Source of the DNA: Podarcis raffonei
Lineage: Eukaryota > Chordata > Lepidosauria > Squamata > Lacertidae
DNA length: 64,000 nt
Assembly (NCBI RefSeq): GCF_027172205.1
Contig: NC_070605.1
Coordinates: 41,999,804 to 42,063,803 of the forward strand
Reading direction: 5' to 3'
In this document: positions 38,401 through 51,872 of the stretch, piece after piece
Position numbering within the stretch: position 1 is the first letter of the stretch
Layout: the number at the start of each line of letters is the position of its first letter
Notes under the pieces: model-generated
What the model was told of the DNA's origin: nothing
Database searches by the model: none
What the model saw: only the letters and a program-made list of their open reading frames with translations
Translations under genes and position numbers: made by a program

Positions 38401-41400
38401 TAGCTCCTCTGAATAGAAAGCTCTTTAGAATTCCTCAAATGCATCAAGAATAACTGGGCTGCTGTCTTGCAAGAAATGTACAGATTGCAACAAATTTAAG
38501 TATATTTAGGAATAATGATTTCTTAAAAAAACAACCTGAATAATCCCATCACTGAAAGTAGCATCTTCATTTACCTACATCACATCTTGACTTAATGTTT
38601 CTCTCAGTTGCATAGCTTAACTCTAGAACAACTTCTATAGAAGTTCTTCTTCAAATCAGTACCAAAGTTTTGCAATGGTTTTGTAGTAAAATGCCCACAT
38701 CTTGCTGCACCTTCACAAGTGAGTAACTGTTGACTTGCAAGTTCTGCTTCCCAGAAGACAATCCTAGTGAGCTCTTTGGGGCATCTTCTAAGTGTGTTTT
38801 AAACTTAATAGACACTAAAAACAGAGTATTACCAACGATGTGAACTTGCCAGACAGTTGTCTTGTTTTTTAGTGGTTGTGCACCAGTCTCATACATTCAT
38901 TGAAAAACAAAGTTGAAGAACAGTAACTCTAGTATGGACCCACAATGTGTAAGACAGTAACCTAATTTTGGAGGTGCTGCAAAATGTGAGGGTTTTGCTG
39001 CAAAAAGGGTTGGAGCGAATCAAACAATGTTGGGTTTCTGGGTGATACCTATGATCCCCAATTCATGTAGCGATTACTGAGTAATGCAGTGTTCACACTG
39101 CAAAATGACTGCAAAAAATTGGCACAAGATTGGAGGGAATCCCAATTTTGGGGTTCACATTTAATGAAGCTGCTATAGAGCTCAACACCTGTGAAAAGGT
39201 CACATTGTATGGCAAAGTACTCTTTAAGACCTTGGTTTAATCTCTGAAGAAGAATGGCTCCAGAGAATCGTGAAATTGGCCATCACTTTCATAGGAGCAA
39301 CATTGTTTTCTGCATTTCTTTTAATTATACCTCGAAGTGTTTGTAACAAATCCTTCAGGTGCTACAAAAAAAGGTACAAAAGTAGTTTGGACAGGTCAGA
39401 CAACAGAAGGTAGGAAGCAGAATATGCATTCAGCTTGGTGTCAAGATTCCTCATGAAGTGCTTTGAATAGAGTTGTATAAGTATTATGATTGCACACAAG
39501 GAAAAATGGATCAACAGACAATTGCAAAACCTGTGTTGCAGAAGAAAAGCAACTTTGTGGATCTGTTGTAGTTTTTGCACTGTTAACAAGTACTGTACTA
39601 GAGACAGAAACATTTGTTCCTGACCCACACATGATGGGGGCCCCAGCTAATCATGGCAGAATAATAATAATAATAATAATAAATTTTATTTATATCCCGC
39701 CCTCCCCAGCCGAAGCCGGGCTCAGGGCGGCTAACAACAATCAAATAATCAAACAATCAAATAAACCAACATTCTAAAAATATTTCATTATAAAATTAAT
39801 TAAAATCAAGTTAATGGCAACCATTAAGCAAAACTCTGTGCAGGTTGCCAGAGGAGGGAGTCAGGCTGCGCCCTGACCAAAGGCCTGGTGGAACAACTCT
39901 GTCTTGCAGGCCCTGCGGAAAGATGTCAAGTCCCGCAGGGCCCTAGTCTCTTCTGACAGAGCGTTCCACCAGATTGGAGCCGCAGCCGAGAAGGCCCTGG
40001 CTCTAGTAGTGCCTGGTACCTCTGGACAAATGCAGCAGTGTTGGGGCAGGGGATAATATTTCTTCATTTGTGTGGGTATCATCTGCATTTTCTTCCACCA
40101 CTTTGGTAAAACTGTGCTTTGTGTCATAACCCCCATTTCCTGTTTTCAGATATTTGATTGCACCTCAGCAGAAGAGCTTTTATCACTTCTCCCCTGTGCT
40201 GTAGTGTAAAACATAACAATCCTGTTGGTGCATGTGCATCAAGGCTACTTGCTGTTTTAATAATTCACACAATTCAGTGGTTTTGTGCAAATCGTCACAC
40301 AGGAGAATCATGTATCTAATGAAATATTTCTCTTTCAGGTCCTAAAACAGTGTTTTTCTGGGCCCCTATTATGAAATGGGTAAGTTGAGAAGAGGTTTGT
40401 ACTATTGACAATTTTTTGTTGTGACTGGCCACTGCTAGTAATTATCACTATTGTACTGCATTTCATTTGCCTCTGACCTCACTGTTTTACACTTCTCCCC
40501 CACCCAACACATGTAGCTCAAGATAACACTTCATACATCTGAAAAGAGTGCACTGTAGTCTACAAAAGCCTATGTCATAATAAATTGGTCAGTATTTAAA
40601 GTGCCACAAGACTCCCCACCCCCCAAAAATGTATTCCACTCTGTTTCCTCCCTGGAGCCCTTTGTGGGAGACGGGCAGGCTATACATGAATAAAATAAAT
40701 TGTGGTGCATGTATTTTAATGGAACCTGACTAAAAATAATTATGTTGTTTGTATATATAGACAGACAACTCTTTCTTCTTGCCTGAATTCTGCTGGTCCA
40801 TGAGAAGCATTTGGATATGTTGGAAGAAAGATGTAGAAATAAATCCCACCTTAATTGTGTTGAAATGCCATCTGACAGTTAGCAGAAATTTCTACTAAAC
40901 TAGGTACTAACACTGCATGTCTTCTCTCTGAACTAGCATAGTGCTATTTTGTTGCACCTGTACCTACAACCATGGCATTGGCGACTTTATATAGTCACTA
41001 GTTGGAAGCCACTAATATCAGTAGGGCATACATTTAATATAAATACAGCAAGACTGCTTATTGGAATTGGGAAACACAACTTTCCAGTTCTTAAATACTG
41101 CATTTGGTTTTGATGCACAAAGCCCTTAAAATACATAGGCCTTGATATTTCAAGGGCCATTTGCTTCCACGTGAACTTTCCTGTGTAGTATGATCTTTCT
41201 TCTGCTCAGTGTCCTAACATTTTGAGGCATGGTGAGTGAGCATGAAGTGCAGGGTCTTTTCAGCTGTAGCACCTTTATTCTGCAACACTCTCGCCTTATT
41301 AATTCCCAAGTATTCACTGATGCTTTAAGTGACAAGAAATCTGTATTGTCTTGTCTAGCAAGTCCCAAAGCTTTTAGAAAATATTTCCTGCCCAATATGT

Positions 41401-44400
41401 TAATTAACTCAAACAACTCTTAGCTGGGCGTCAAGTTCCTCTGGGACCAGCCTTGTATAATTGCCATCTTTTTACTGTGGAGACGAATCTCTTTGCACTT
41501 TTTCAGTTGAAACAGGCCAAGCTTCTTTGCTTCATCTGTACAAGTATGGAATGTCTGGGTCAATGGGCAATGCTTCTTCATCAATCAATTATAGTGTGTT
41601 TGAAGCCTAATAATACCAGATACACTCAGCAGTGGCAATCATATATTTTGACCTGTGTAGCACAGGAAAAAGGCAAAACCCTTATCCCTGAAGTAGCACA
41701 TTGGAGGCTTTCTGAAAGCAGCAAGAACTCTTGCTCTTTCAGTTGCAGTAGTACAAGCCACTATTTGTACCTCACCTACTTAATCCACTCAACAGGATTA
41801 AGAATCACAAGATTCAGCTGGCTGTCCAAACCAGCTAAAATTTATTATTTGTCTCCACCAACTTTTCCTCCCATGTAACATGTCCCCTAAACATGGGAGT
41901 TACTCTAGCTCTTAAATTGTGAAGTGCATGAACTATAGTAACGGTTGTTGTTGGAATCCGTCTGTCTCAAGAGACACTGGAGTGCGCCTCCGGGGCTGAA
42001 GTCAAACCGCTGTGTTAGCAGCACCCAGCTGACCTCCCTAGAGCATAAGCCTGGGCAGTGTGTATGGGGGTCCTGGGCTGCCCAGACAACAAGACCTCCC
42101 TCTTGGCCTTGCTGATGTGGTCCAAAGGAAAGCAGAGCAATATGTCTGGCACCAGCTTGGCTGCAGGAATTGCCAGAAGGAGGTATACAAGATGCTATCC
42201 AACCGTCTTAGGGACACCACTCTGAATTTGTGTAGGGTTTACTGCTTAACCTTTTCTTCTCGCAAATATATCCCACAAAGCAGCAGAGGTATAGGATCTG
42301 AGTTTTCCTTCTCCTAGATGGGCTGCCTTCCCAGACTGACAAGCCCCATCTGCCCTCTCACTTCCTGCTCCAGTACATGCAAAATCTACCTTCTTGACCG
42401 TTGGACCCACTATTGGTCTCATTCGCTCAATCTACCAGAGCCTGGCTTTGCATGCAGGGGAAGTTCCTAACACACTGAGGGTTTGAGACTCATTGGTTAC
42501 CTTCACCTGGTTTAGCCAGCCATTTGAAGCCATTCCTAGGGTGTGGCTACTATTGCATGCTGATAGCTTCTAGGAGCCACAAGTGAGAGTCGAGTGCAGG
42601 GTGGGGACCAAAGATGAACAAACTACCCCAGAATGAGCACAATGTCTTCCTCACCAGAGGTGCTACCGCTCCCCAACACCCCATAACTCCCATTGACTAG
42701 ATTCTAATTAATGAAGACACACTGCTATAATACTGCACTAAAGCTGGCTGATACTTCCTTTTATAGGGCTTGGTATGTGCTGGAATGGCTGATATGACCA
42801 GACCAGCAGATAAACTCAGCACATCACAATCTGCTGTGCTAACGGCCACAGGTATGTTTATTCTCACTTTGCTGTTAAATATTTTTTAATTAAATGTTAA
42901 AAAAATCATCAGCTGATAATAGTTGTGGAGGAAAGAACCAGTTATTGCTCCCATGTAACACATTATGGATTGGGATGCCAGTTCCTAGTGCTGCCATCTT
43001 CCATTCTATAAGTGTGTGGGGGGGGAGAGATAAGTGGCTCATAAATAACTGAGAACACTCAACTTGAATGGCATAAGCATGAATTTTTCTATCATGTTTA
43101 GATAAAACTTTGCCCCAAATCTGAACATTTGATACTACAATCATTGTTGACCTTTGGTACTAATAAATCTACTTGATATTAAATCTTTGCTTTCTTTATG
43201 ATCCAACAGGTCTTATCTGGTCGAGATATTCTCTAGTTATTATTCCTAAAAACTGGGGTCTCTTTACAGTTAACTTCTTTGTTGGCTGTGCTGGAGGTTC
43301 TCAGCTATACCGTATATGGAGGTAGGTATGGCAAGTAGGTCAGAAGACTTTACGTTGTAGCCTATTCTAAGATCTGTTCTTCAGACTGGCTGAGCCGCTT
43401 TTTTCACTTTAGGGCTTCTCAACCTTTTTCCTGGCATGACTCATTTGCTTTAACAGTACATGAAACATCCAATGTTCTGTCATGGGGAGTGATGACGGAG
43501 AAACTTCATTTGCTGCCATGCTACTCAAGGCATGGCAACCAAGAGGCTTGTTCCCACACCTTTCCCTGTGAGACTTCTCAGTCCCCAGTCTAAACCATTG
43601 TATTTATCAATATCCAGGCTTTATTTGGCTTGTGCAGTGGAAATCCCCCCGCCTATCCTTGCCAGGCTCTTAAATGCTTCTGCACTATTCTTCTTCTTCC
43701 ACCTGCTTCCTGCTCCATTTCAGCATCTGCAGTAACTATCCTATATGAAGTTGGGCGCTGGCAACCCTCTCCTCCCTTTAGGAATTGTGGCATATCCCAC
43801 ACCGTCAGATCCTTAGCCCTGACTGCCTCAGTAAGATATAACATGATAGCCCTCTGACTCCCCTCCCAAGCCTCTACAGTTTGAGAAACTGTTTTGAAGC
43901 CATGCAACTGTTGCCCTGGCCCTCCTGCCAAAACATAGTTGTAGAGTGGATGTAGAAGCTTCTTAAGCATTATCCCTCACTGATCCAAACCACCAGTGGT
44001 TATACTTAATATCCTGGTAAAATAGATCACAATTGGGTATAGCAGTCCATTTGCATCAGGTGTTGTGCTAGTCTATATTCTGTCTTGAGTATTGGAACTG
44101 CAACAGTTGTAAAGGCAGAAGCCATCCTACAGCAAAGTGTTAGGCATAAAGAATAAGCATCAGTTGTAGCTAGTTTAAATATGACCTAATCTAAAGCTTC
44201 CTAGTAGCATTTAGAATAAACCTACCTAAGTTTATTTTCCATTCTTAAGGGTTCAGCATTCTAGAAAGACTAGTTTGTGTTGTGTACACACAGCAAAAAT
44301 GTTTGGTGAGGATGGGCAGCAATGCTTACTTGGCCTCCTGGCACCAGCATCACTGAAGATTACTGGGAGGGGAAGAGGAAAGGTGTAGCGGTGGGGAGGT

Positions 44401-44644
44401 TGGAACGGTGTGAATGCCAAATGCCTTCCTTATCTGCCACTGCCCCCTCCTCTGCCACAGTCAATAGTAGTATACGATATCCTAACCTTGGCAAAGAGCA
44501 ACCCCTCCTTGGAAGCACATGCACCCAGATCGTGTCTGGGAAAGCTAAAATATGTAACCTAAACCTTGAATTGTAACCATAATTGGCTATTCTTTTTCTG
44601 ACAGGTATAACCAAGACCTAAAAGCCAAAGAACTGGAGAAGTAG
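35385..44644 (+). CDS. MPC2: MPC2, mitochondrial pyruvate carrier subunit 2 (complete, 127 aa)
   Basis: Five coding exons are present: 35385-35490, 40339-40379, 42767-42851, 43210-43321 and 44605-44644. They sum to 384 nt, giving 127 aa and a TAG stop, the usual length. MPC2 pairs with MPC1 in the inner mitochondrial membrane to import pyruvate. Conserved segments are LRPLYNHPAGPKTVFFWAPI, KWGLVCAGMADMTRPADKLS and SRYSLVIIPKNWGLFTVNFF. Three hydrophobic segments (about residues 40-57, 70-90 and 94-114) fit the known three-helix fold. K48, W81 and N99 correspond to human K49, W82 and N100. The C-terminus KAKELEK differs from the mammalian KAKAHK. There is no cleavable presequence, as expected. 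Every splice site is GT/AG and every phase matches. Confidence 0.98.
35491..39659. other. MPC2 intron 1, nothing recognised
   Basis: No exon, RNA gene or confident repeat before the L2-like copy at 39660. A short CA run sits at about 36670. The same holds for 40380-41943 and 42311-42766. Confidence 0.5.
39660..40020 (-). mobile_element. L2-like LINE 3' end (second subfamily)
   Basis: An AATAAT tail (39661-39682) is followed by TATCCCGCCCTCCCCAGCCG and GGGCTCAGGGCGGCTAAC. The minus frame reads RARAFSAAAPIWWNALSEET then RDLTSFRRACKTELFHQAF, the C-terminal motif of L2-type ORFs. It lies in MPC2 intron 1 and is 5' truncated. Confidence 0.85.
40339..40379 (+). CDS. MPC2: MPC2 exon 2
   Basis: This 41-nt micro-exon encodes PKTVFFWAPIMKW after a split Gly. 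The acceptor is TCTCTTTCAG and the donor GTAAGT. It is identical to human except K for R. Confidence 0.96.
41944..42310. repeat. unclassified interspersed repeat-like block in MPC2 intron 2
   Basis: An abrupt GC-rich, CpG-containing block begins GTTGTTGTTGGAATCCGTCT and contains GAGTGCGCCTCCGGGGCTGA and CAGCACCCAGCTGACCTCCC. It stands out from its AT-rich surroundings and reads like an interspersed element. I do not recognise the family. No coding frame is convincing. Confidence 0.4.
42767..42851 (+). CDS. MPC2: MPC2 exon 3
   Basis: This 85-nt exon encodes GLVCAGMADMTRPADKLSTS and QSAVLTAT plus one base. The acceptor is TTTTATAG and the donor GTATGT. Confidence 0.96.
43210..43321 (+). CDS. 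MPC2: MPC2 exon 4
   Basis: This 112-nt exon encodes LIWSRYSLVIIPKNWGLFTV and NFFVGCAGGSQLYRIW plus AG of a split Arg. It covers the last two membrane helices. The donor is GTAGGT. Confidence 0.96.
44605..44644 (+). CDS. MPC2: MPC2 exon 5 (stop codon)
   Basis: This 40-nt coding part completes Arg and encodes YNQDLKAKELEK followed by TAG. The acceptor is TTTTTCTGACAG. Confidence 0.95.
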
Positions 44645-44797
44645 AAATTCAAGCTCAGCTCCTCAGATCTCATCTGCAAAGCAACTTCCCAAGGGACCTA
44701 GATTTAATCTTGTTCATTTTGCCCTGTGTGAATTTTTACTAAAGTTGGTAGAGCATGTTTTTTTCTATAAGTTTAGAAAGCAGTCTCTTTACATGGA

Positions 44798-44823
44798 AAT
44801 AAAACCTTCTACTAAACAATAAA
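44798..44823 (+). terminator. MPC2: tandem polyadenylation signals of MPC2
   Basis: Two AATAAA hexamers at 44798-44803 and 44818-44823 lie about 155-180 nt after the MPC2 stop, giving a short 3' UTR. Cleavage about 15-25 nt downstream is expected. Either could be used. Confidence 0.8.
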
Positions 44824-44839
44824 ACCTTAAGCTACGTAA

Positions 44840-47800
44840 CGTTAGTAGGTTTTTCCTGATCTTAAGGGCTGTGAGCAGTGGTTGTGGTTGCAGAATACCC
44901 CTTCCTCCAAAACTGCCCTTTCGGTAGCATTTGATGCAGTGTATGGAGTTGCAGCTGTTGGGGGTAGGTTTGGTGATACTTGGGCACACACATCTTTTTG
45001 GCAAGAGGAACTACCTTGTGCATGAAGGTGCTACTGGACCAACTTGATTTACATTTTTCATGCCACAGTTAAGTCATGACTAAGATGTTGAAGATGGAAA
45101 AATACTTAAATTCATAATATGCTTTGTGTGATCCCTCCGCCTGAAATACAGAAGGTAAACATTTTAGATTAAAATCAGTATCTTCAGATGGCAGAACGGT
45201 TGGAGCAGTGGTCAGTTTTCTGAAGTATAATCAGTGCTGAGCTATACTAAGTTCTATACTGCTCAGGGGCACGGGACCCTAACCATTATTAAATGCCCAC
45301 TGCTGGGTCACAGTAATCTAAGGTATGTCACAGCAGCACCACACCTACCTAAGCGTAGGATAAAAAGTTGTGGATCCCAAAGCAGTTTGGCCTCACTGTG
45401 GGTTGCAGTCCTAAAAAGGTTGAAGAAGACAACTTGTACTCTAGTCCTTCAAAAGTTAAAAGGTATTGATAACTGACCAGCTAAATTAGGGTAAGCAATG
45501 CAGTGGCCTCCAGATGTTGGATCCCAGTTGCCAACAACCCCAGCCAACATAGTCAAGGATAAGAGTTGCAGTCCAGCAACATCTTTCTCAACCTTTGAGT
45601 CCAAATCCATCCCAGACTAGCAGGACCAGCGGTCAGGGATTATGAGTTGTGGGACCCATGGTTGAGAGAAGCTGATTTGTAAAAACTTCCTCAAATGTAA
45701 AAGCTTTCCTGTGAGGCTAGAAAATGTGGCTCCTACCACGTGCTTTAATATATGGGGCTGAAAAGCATCCTGGAAATGGTGGTACATGACTATGTAGCTT
45801 TGTTTCCAGGGGGTGTACACAAAACTAGCCTTTAACTCCAATTTTAAAAAGGTACTTTAAAAAATAATAATACACAGACCATACTATATTACTGTAAGTT
45901 TAAATGTGAAAACACTTGGAAATCTTGTAACAGATGTTTTGACCAAATTTATAATGTTCGTTTTGTAAGTTAGCAAGCAAATTGTGAATTTGGATGGGGT
46001 CAGTTTGCCCATCACTAGTAATGGCTAGGTTAATGGAAGAGCATGAGTGTAGTCAGGGGCTACTCCTGAAGCATATTCTCCTATACTGAGCACTATGCAC
46101 AGTGCTAGATTGAGTACTTGCAGTCAAAGCTGAATCTTGGCTTTGTAGCAGAAGTATGTGAAAGGCAAAGGCAATTCAGTATCTCATGCTTGACAAATTA
46201 TGAAACACACAACAGACCACTAATGGAAAAAGTGTATTAAAATATTCACAAGAGTACAATAGAAAACATGTAAATATCCAATGTGATGTGTGTCCAACTT
46301 AGAAGCAAGTCAAAACAAGTATGTTACCACTAGTTCCTGCTTTAACTTTACAGAGACCTTGTAGAACAATCCCTTGCCCAAAATTATACACCTATTTTAT
46401 AGGTGTTTACCCCTTTTGCCCCACCCCGCCAATCTAGCAGCATCATAGTGTGGTGCCCTCATAGTGGTGCTTTCCAGAAGGTAGCCAACTGCCTGTGCAG
46501 CAGCTGCATTTGAGAACATAGGGAAGGAAGGAAAGGAGACTGTACAACAACTTAATACAAAATGCAATTCCAGTTTTTTAAAAGTGCAGAAACAAGGTAG
46601 AAAAGGGCTCAGTAGCTGCATTCTGTGGAGTTGTATAGAGCCAAAGGAGATCTTGATAAGAAGGTCCAAGGGTTGGGGAGCTAAGTTTCACAAGTGGGAG
46701 TCCATTGTTAGATCTTGATTGCCTTTCACAGAAAAGGGCATCTAAATTGAGCACCATAGGAAAATTGCCCTTTCACTGAGGCGTCTCCTAGATTTTAACT
46801 AGGAAACAGTTTTAGTAAGGGGGGATGAAACTTCTACCCATCACACACAAATAGAAAAATGTGGTTTAAAAGGCTTGGTCGATACAAGAATAAGGTAAAA
46901 CTCTGAATGAGACTTGACAGACAGACTTCAAGGCTCATCTGTTGATGACTGAACACCTGCTCACTTCACCAGAACAACTGACTGTACACAAAAAGGAAAG
47001 CCTTTGGAGTTTTGTGAATACAGAGCAAGTTACAAGACAGATGATCACCTCAACTACTTCAAATAATTAAGACAAAACTTTTTATAGTTTCCCTATTCAC
47101 ACTGAAATGTTGATACTGCAGACCCACAAAGCACTCTAGCAAGAGACAAAGCTTCATGAACAAATAAGATAGAACTCCTACAGTCTGAACGATCTTCCCC
47201 AAACCCTACTGGGATAAAAGCACCCTACCTATTCAAACATGGTTATCTGCCATGAAGAACTTCTATTGAACAATATTCTACTGAGATGAAACATGAGGGG
47301 TACAGTTGTTAAGGAGTCAAAACCTAGTAGCAACACTAGCCTCTACTTGCCTTGTCTCTCTCTCTCTAAAAAAAGGGCACTGCACCTCCACTAATATTGA
47401 TGGCAAACTGGTTTTTAACAGGGTTAGACCACACTTTTAAGTTAGAAAATACACTATTTACAAATAAGATTATAACATGGATCATACTTCAGGCATGTTA
47501 AAGGATGTAAATCCACAAGATGCCACAATTTCTCATGAATAGAGGTTTTCAGCTTGAACAGCTACTAGGAAAAGTCACACTTGTTCCAATTTTACTGTTC
47601 AAGCCACATAACTTCTGTCGGAGGAAATGTAGCCCCTTTAGGGTTCTTGTGCTTGCCAAGTTGTCTGCTACTAAACTCAGAAGAGGAGCAACAAATGAGA
47701 GGACAACAAACCCAAATTCTCTCCTGCACTATAAACCATATTCAGACTCCTTTCAAAATGCTGAAAAACAGGTTCATGTCACACACAAAAAGGTCATCAT

Positions 47801-48096
47801 GCTGCCAGCTCCAATTGCTGATGAAGCAAAGTGTCAAGAGTAGCAGGCAAAGATGAAAGAAGAAAGAAAAAATAGTGACTTGCTTTTCTAGTAATAAGGT
47901 GCTAGAATTAAAAGATTACGTTAAGTTCTATAATATTCTGAAAACACTGAATAATAAATTGTTTTCTCCTACACAGCTCATTTGGCTGCAAGCATTCACA
48001 AGTCGTTGTAGTTTGCATCAGATCAAAGTATGCAGAGTAGTGTTTAGTTTCTCGTTATAATTGAAGCAAGTCTTTCCATTAAGTTATTTTTTTCTG
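44840..48096. other. MPC2-MPZL1 interval, no gene seen
   Basis: No exon of ADCY10 or another gene was recognised on either strand. Short GATGTTGGATCCCAGTTGCC-type phrases at about 45510-45600 look like hAT MITE debris. Part of 46200-47900 could be distal MPZL1 3' UTR, but no minus-strand polyadenylation signal pins this. Confidence 0.45.
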
Positions 48097-50935
48097 GCAT
48101 TCCTCATTTATTACTTATACCCTACCCATCTGGCTGGGCCTCCCCAGCCACTCTAGGCATCTTCCAAGAGAATATTAAAAACACGATAAAACATCAAACA
48201 TTAACAACTTCCCTAAACAGGGCTGCCTTCAGATGTCTTCTAAAAGTTAGGTAGTTGTTTATTTCTTTGACATCTGATGGGAGGGTGTTCCACAGGGCGG
48301 GTGCCACTGCCAAGAAGGCCCTCTGCATGGTTCCCTGTAACCTCACTTCTCACAGGGAGGGAACTGCTAGAACATCCTCAGCGCTGGACCTCAGTGTCTG
48401 GGCTGAATGATGGGGGTGGAGATGCTCCTTCAAAAATACTGGGCCGAGGCCGTTTAGGGCTTTAAAGGTCAGCACCAACACTTTGAATTGCGCTCAGAAA
48501 TGTACTGGGAGACACTGAAGGTCTTTCAGGACTGGTGTTATATGCTCTTGGCAACCACTCCCAGTCACCAGTCTAGCTGCCGCATTCTGGATTAGCTGTA
48601 GTTTCCGAGTCACCTTCAAAGGTAGCCCCACATAGAGCACACTGCAGTAGTCTAAGCGAGAGATAACTAGAGCATGCACCACTCTGGCGAGACAGTCTGT
48701 GGACAGGTAGGGTCTCAGCCTGCATACCAGATGGAGCTGGTAGACAGCTGCCCTGGATACAGATTTGACCTATGACTCCATGGACAGCTGTGAGTCCAAA
48801 ATGACTCCCAGGCTGCACACCTTGTCCTTCAGGGGCACAGTTACCCCATTTAGCACCAGGGAGTCCTCCACACCTGCCTGCCCCGTCCCCCCAAAACAGT
48901 ACTTCTGTCTTGTCAGGATTCAACCTCAATTTGTTAGCCGCCATCCATCCTCTAACCACCTCAAGACAGTCCCACAGGACCTTCACCGCCTTCACTGGTT
49001 CTGATTTAAAAGAGAGGTAGAGCTGGGTATCATCCGCATACTGATCAACTTTTAGCCCAAACCCCCTGATAATTTATCCCAGCCCTTCATATAGATGTTA
49101 AAAAGCATGGGGGAGAGGATGGAGCCCTGAGGCACCCCACAAGTGAGAGCCCAGGGGTCTGAACACTCATCCCTCAACATCACTTTCTGGACATGGTCCA
49201 GAAGGAAGGAGCAGAACCACTGTATAACAGTGCCCCCAGCTCCTCTAGACGGTCCAGAAGCATGTTATGGTTGATGGTATCAAAGGCCGCTAAGAGATCC
49301 AGCAGAACTAGGAAACAGCTTTTACCCTTGTCCCTAGCACACCGGAGATCATCAACCAGCGTGACCAAGGCAGTTTCAGTCCCATGATGAGGCCTGAATC
49401 CCAACTGGAAGGGATCCAAATGGCCCACATCCTTCCAGGCATGCCTGGACTTGTTCAGCAGCCACCCACTCAGTCACCTTGCCCGAGAATGGAAGATTTG
49501 AAGCTGGGCGATAGTTGGCCATATTGGCCGGGTCTAAAGAGCTTTTTTTAAAGAAGCAGTTTCATGACTACCTCTTTCAACTGGTCTGGGAAGCCTCCCT
49601 CACAGAGAGAAGCATTCACGATCCCACCGAGTCCATCGTCCAGCCCTTCTTGGCTCGCTTTTATGAGCCAGGATGGGCAAGGATCAAGGAGACAATTAGT
49701 TGGTTTCACTCATCCAAGCAGCCTGTCCACATCCTCGGAGATAACAGATTGGAATTGATCCCATGGAACTTGACTAGACAGGACTCTAGCTCTCTCCCGC
49801 CCTGGCCCTGCTCCCATGGCGGTCTACCTCTTTCTGAATCTGAGCGACTTTATCTGCAAAAAACTTTGCAAAATCATTGCAGGAGATCTTGGGGTCCTTA
49901 CTGGGCCCCAATGGCGAAGGTTGTTCCGTTAAATTGTGAACCACCTAAGAGAGTCTCCTGCTGCTGTTTTCTGCAGATGCAATAGAGGCGGTGAAGAAGG
50001 TCCTCTTCGCCGTCACTACTGCCACTTGATAGGCTTGATGCTGAGCTCTAACATGTATCCGATCTGATTCAGAATGAGTTTTTTGCCACCGGCACTCCAG
50101 CCATCTCAGCGATTGTTTCATCGCCCTCAGCCCTGGAGAAAACCACGGGGATGTCCAGGCTCCATGCAATCAGAGACGGCGCTTCGGAGTCAGTCAGTCA
50201 ATAGGCCTGGTTAACCGCATTCCAGCAGGCCACCAGGGAATCACATGAAAGGCCATCAACATGGGATAAACATCCCCTACCACTCTCTGGAAACCATTTG
50301 GATCCATTAAGTGGCGGGGACGGACCATCCAAATCGGTCCCACCTCCCTGCAGAAGGGAAGGGTCACAGAGAAATCCAGTTGCACCAGGAAGTGATTCAA
50401 CCATGGCACTTCTTTTGTTTCACTTTTACTTAAGTGTCAGATCACCCACATCCATAGAGGTGAACACCAGGTCTAAGGCATGTCCACGACTATGAGTTGG
50501 GCCAAACTTATTCAGGGACAGCCCCATGGAGGCCATGCTTTCCACGAAGTCCCAAGCGGCCCCTTGTAAGGTTGTCTTGGCATGGATGTTAAAATCCCCT
50601 AGGACAACCAAAATAGGTGTCTCCAGGAGAACATTCGCCACGACCTGAAGCAGCTCGGGCAGGGAATCCTTGGTGCAGCGGGGAGGTCACTACACCAAAA
50701 GGAATACTGTACTGCCCCTAGTGCCCAGCTTCCAGAACCTGCACTCAGAAAACTGGGTCTTCCCAATAGGACGCCTAGTGTAAGCTAATGACTTCCTTAA
50801 AAATCACTGCAATGCCCCCCTCCCCACCCATATGACCTTGGTTGCTGTGCATAAGAGAAATCTGGTGGCCAAGCAACGGCAAGAACAGGCCCATCTGCTT
50901 CATCCAACCAAGTCTCTGTTACATACACCAACCAG
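48097..50935 (-). mobile_element. decayed L2-like LINE, about 2.8 kb (endonuclease part, RT, 3' end)
   Basis: Reading the minus strand, the endonuclease segment VVLGDFNIHA with SMASMGLSLNKFGPTHSRGH at about 50600-50480 precedes RT segments. These are PFQLGFRPHHGTETALVTLV with LLDLLAAFDTINHNMLLDRL (49415-49260) and WMAANKLRLNPDKTEVLFWG (about 48950). A 3' region with CATCTGATGGGAGGGTGTTC follows, ending near 48097. It is 5' truncated, with many stops and shifts, so it is an old non-autonomous copy. It fills the middle of the MPC2-MPZL1 interval. Confidence 0.88.
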
Positions 50936-51760
50936 AAACAGTTTCAAAGTGATTACGCACCATGACAAACACTTGTGTTGCAGTAGGCAAGAAATCCACT
51001 CTTCTGCTTTTATTGCTCCTCCAAGCGACAAACTACGCACACTCCCATCGGACTGTATACACCACAAGAGGTAGCTGCAAAGCAGAGTGGCCCAAATTCT
51101 ACCTTGTGTGGTCTACATTTGTTTTTAGCTGGAACCCTTATGATCCACTGATGTGTTTTACATTAATAAAGCAAGGATGCATATTCAGGGTGTCTTAACC
51201 GTTAAGGCATAGCTTATCTGCATTATGTGGTCCTCCTGTTTAACAGCGTAAGATGTTCTTCATCAGACCACAATCCACCTAGTCCAACATTCTTTGCTCA
51301 CACAAAACATCCCAGTAACCCACCAGGTGCTAGGTGGCCAACCAGGAGTTTGCAGACCACCATGGGACTGCAATCTGTCAATCTACCTTCTGCCAACCCC
51401 TGTTCTGAAGAGGGCAAGGAGACCAGTGCAGTACTGGAGAAAATTTAAAAAGCACCTGAAGTTTTTTTCAGTCCCACCCTCACTCCCCAACTGAATAAAG
51501 ATTGAAAAGTCAAAAGGAATTCAACAGGCTCCTTTCAACAGTGACACTAAATGAGCATTAAAAGAGCAGCCTCAGAAAACTAATCAACCTCTAAATGACA
51601 CGTGGGTGTATTCAGATTAGCATTAAGTGTCACTTTTCATTAACTTTTGTCTCTCACTGTTCAAGACAAATCTTCACAAGTTGCTCATTCATCTACACTC
51701 CTGCAACGTTTTTGTTTTGTAGGGAGCGGGGTGCAATTCTAGGATGAATATGTGCAGTTG

Positions 51761-51872
51761 TGCATAAGACGATGAGCCTACTGGGTCAGGCCAGCGGCCC
51801 ATGTAGCCCAACATCCTGATCTCACAGTGGCCAATGAAATGCCTGCAGGAAACCTGCCAGCCCCAGTAAATG
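51761..51872 (-). mobile_element. CR1-like LINE 3' end fragment
   Basis: CTACTGGGTCAGGCCAGCGG, CCCATGTAGCCCAACATCCT and CACAGTGGCCAATGAAATGC match the reverse complement of the same CR1 family tail seen at about 10660-10755. A weaker relative precedes it near 51252-51360. Confidence 0.7.

Noticed and set aside
49515-49985. 156-codon plus-strand open frame
   Set aside because: It is antisense to the decayed L2-like LINE.
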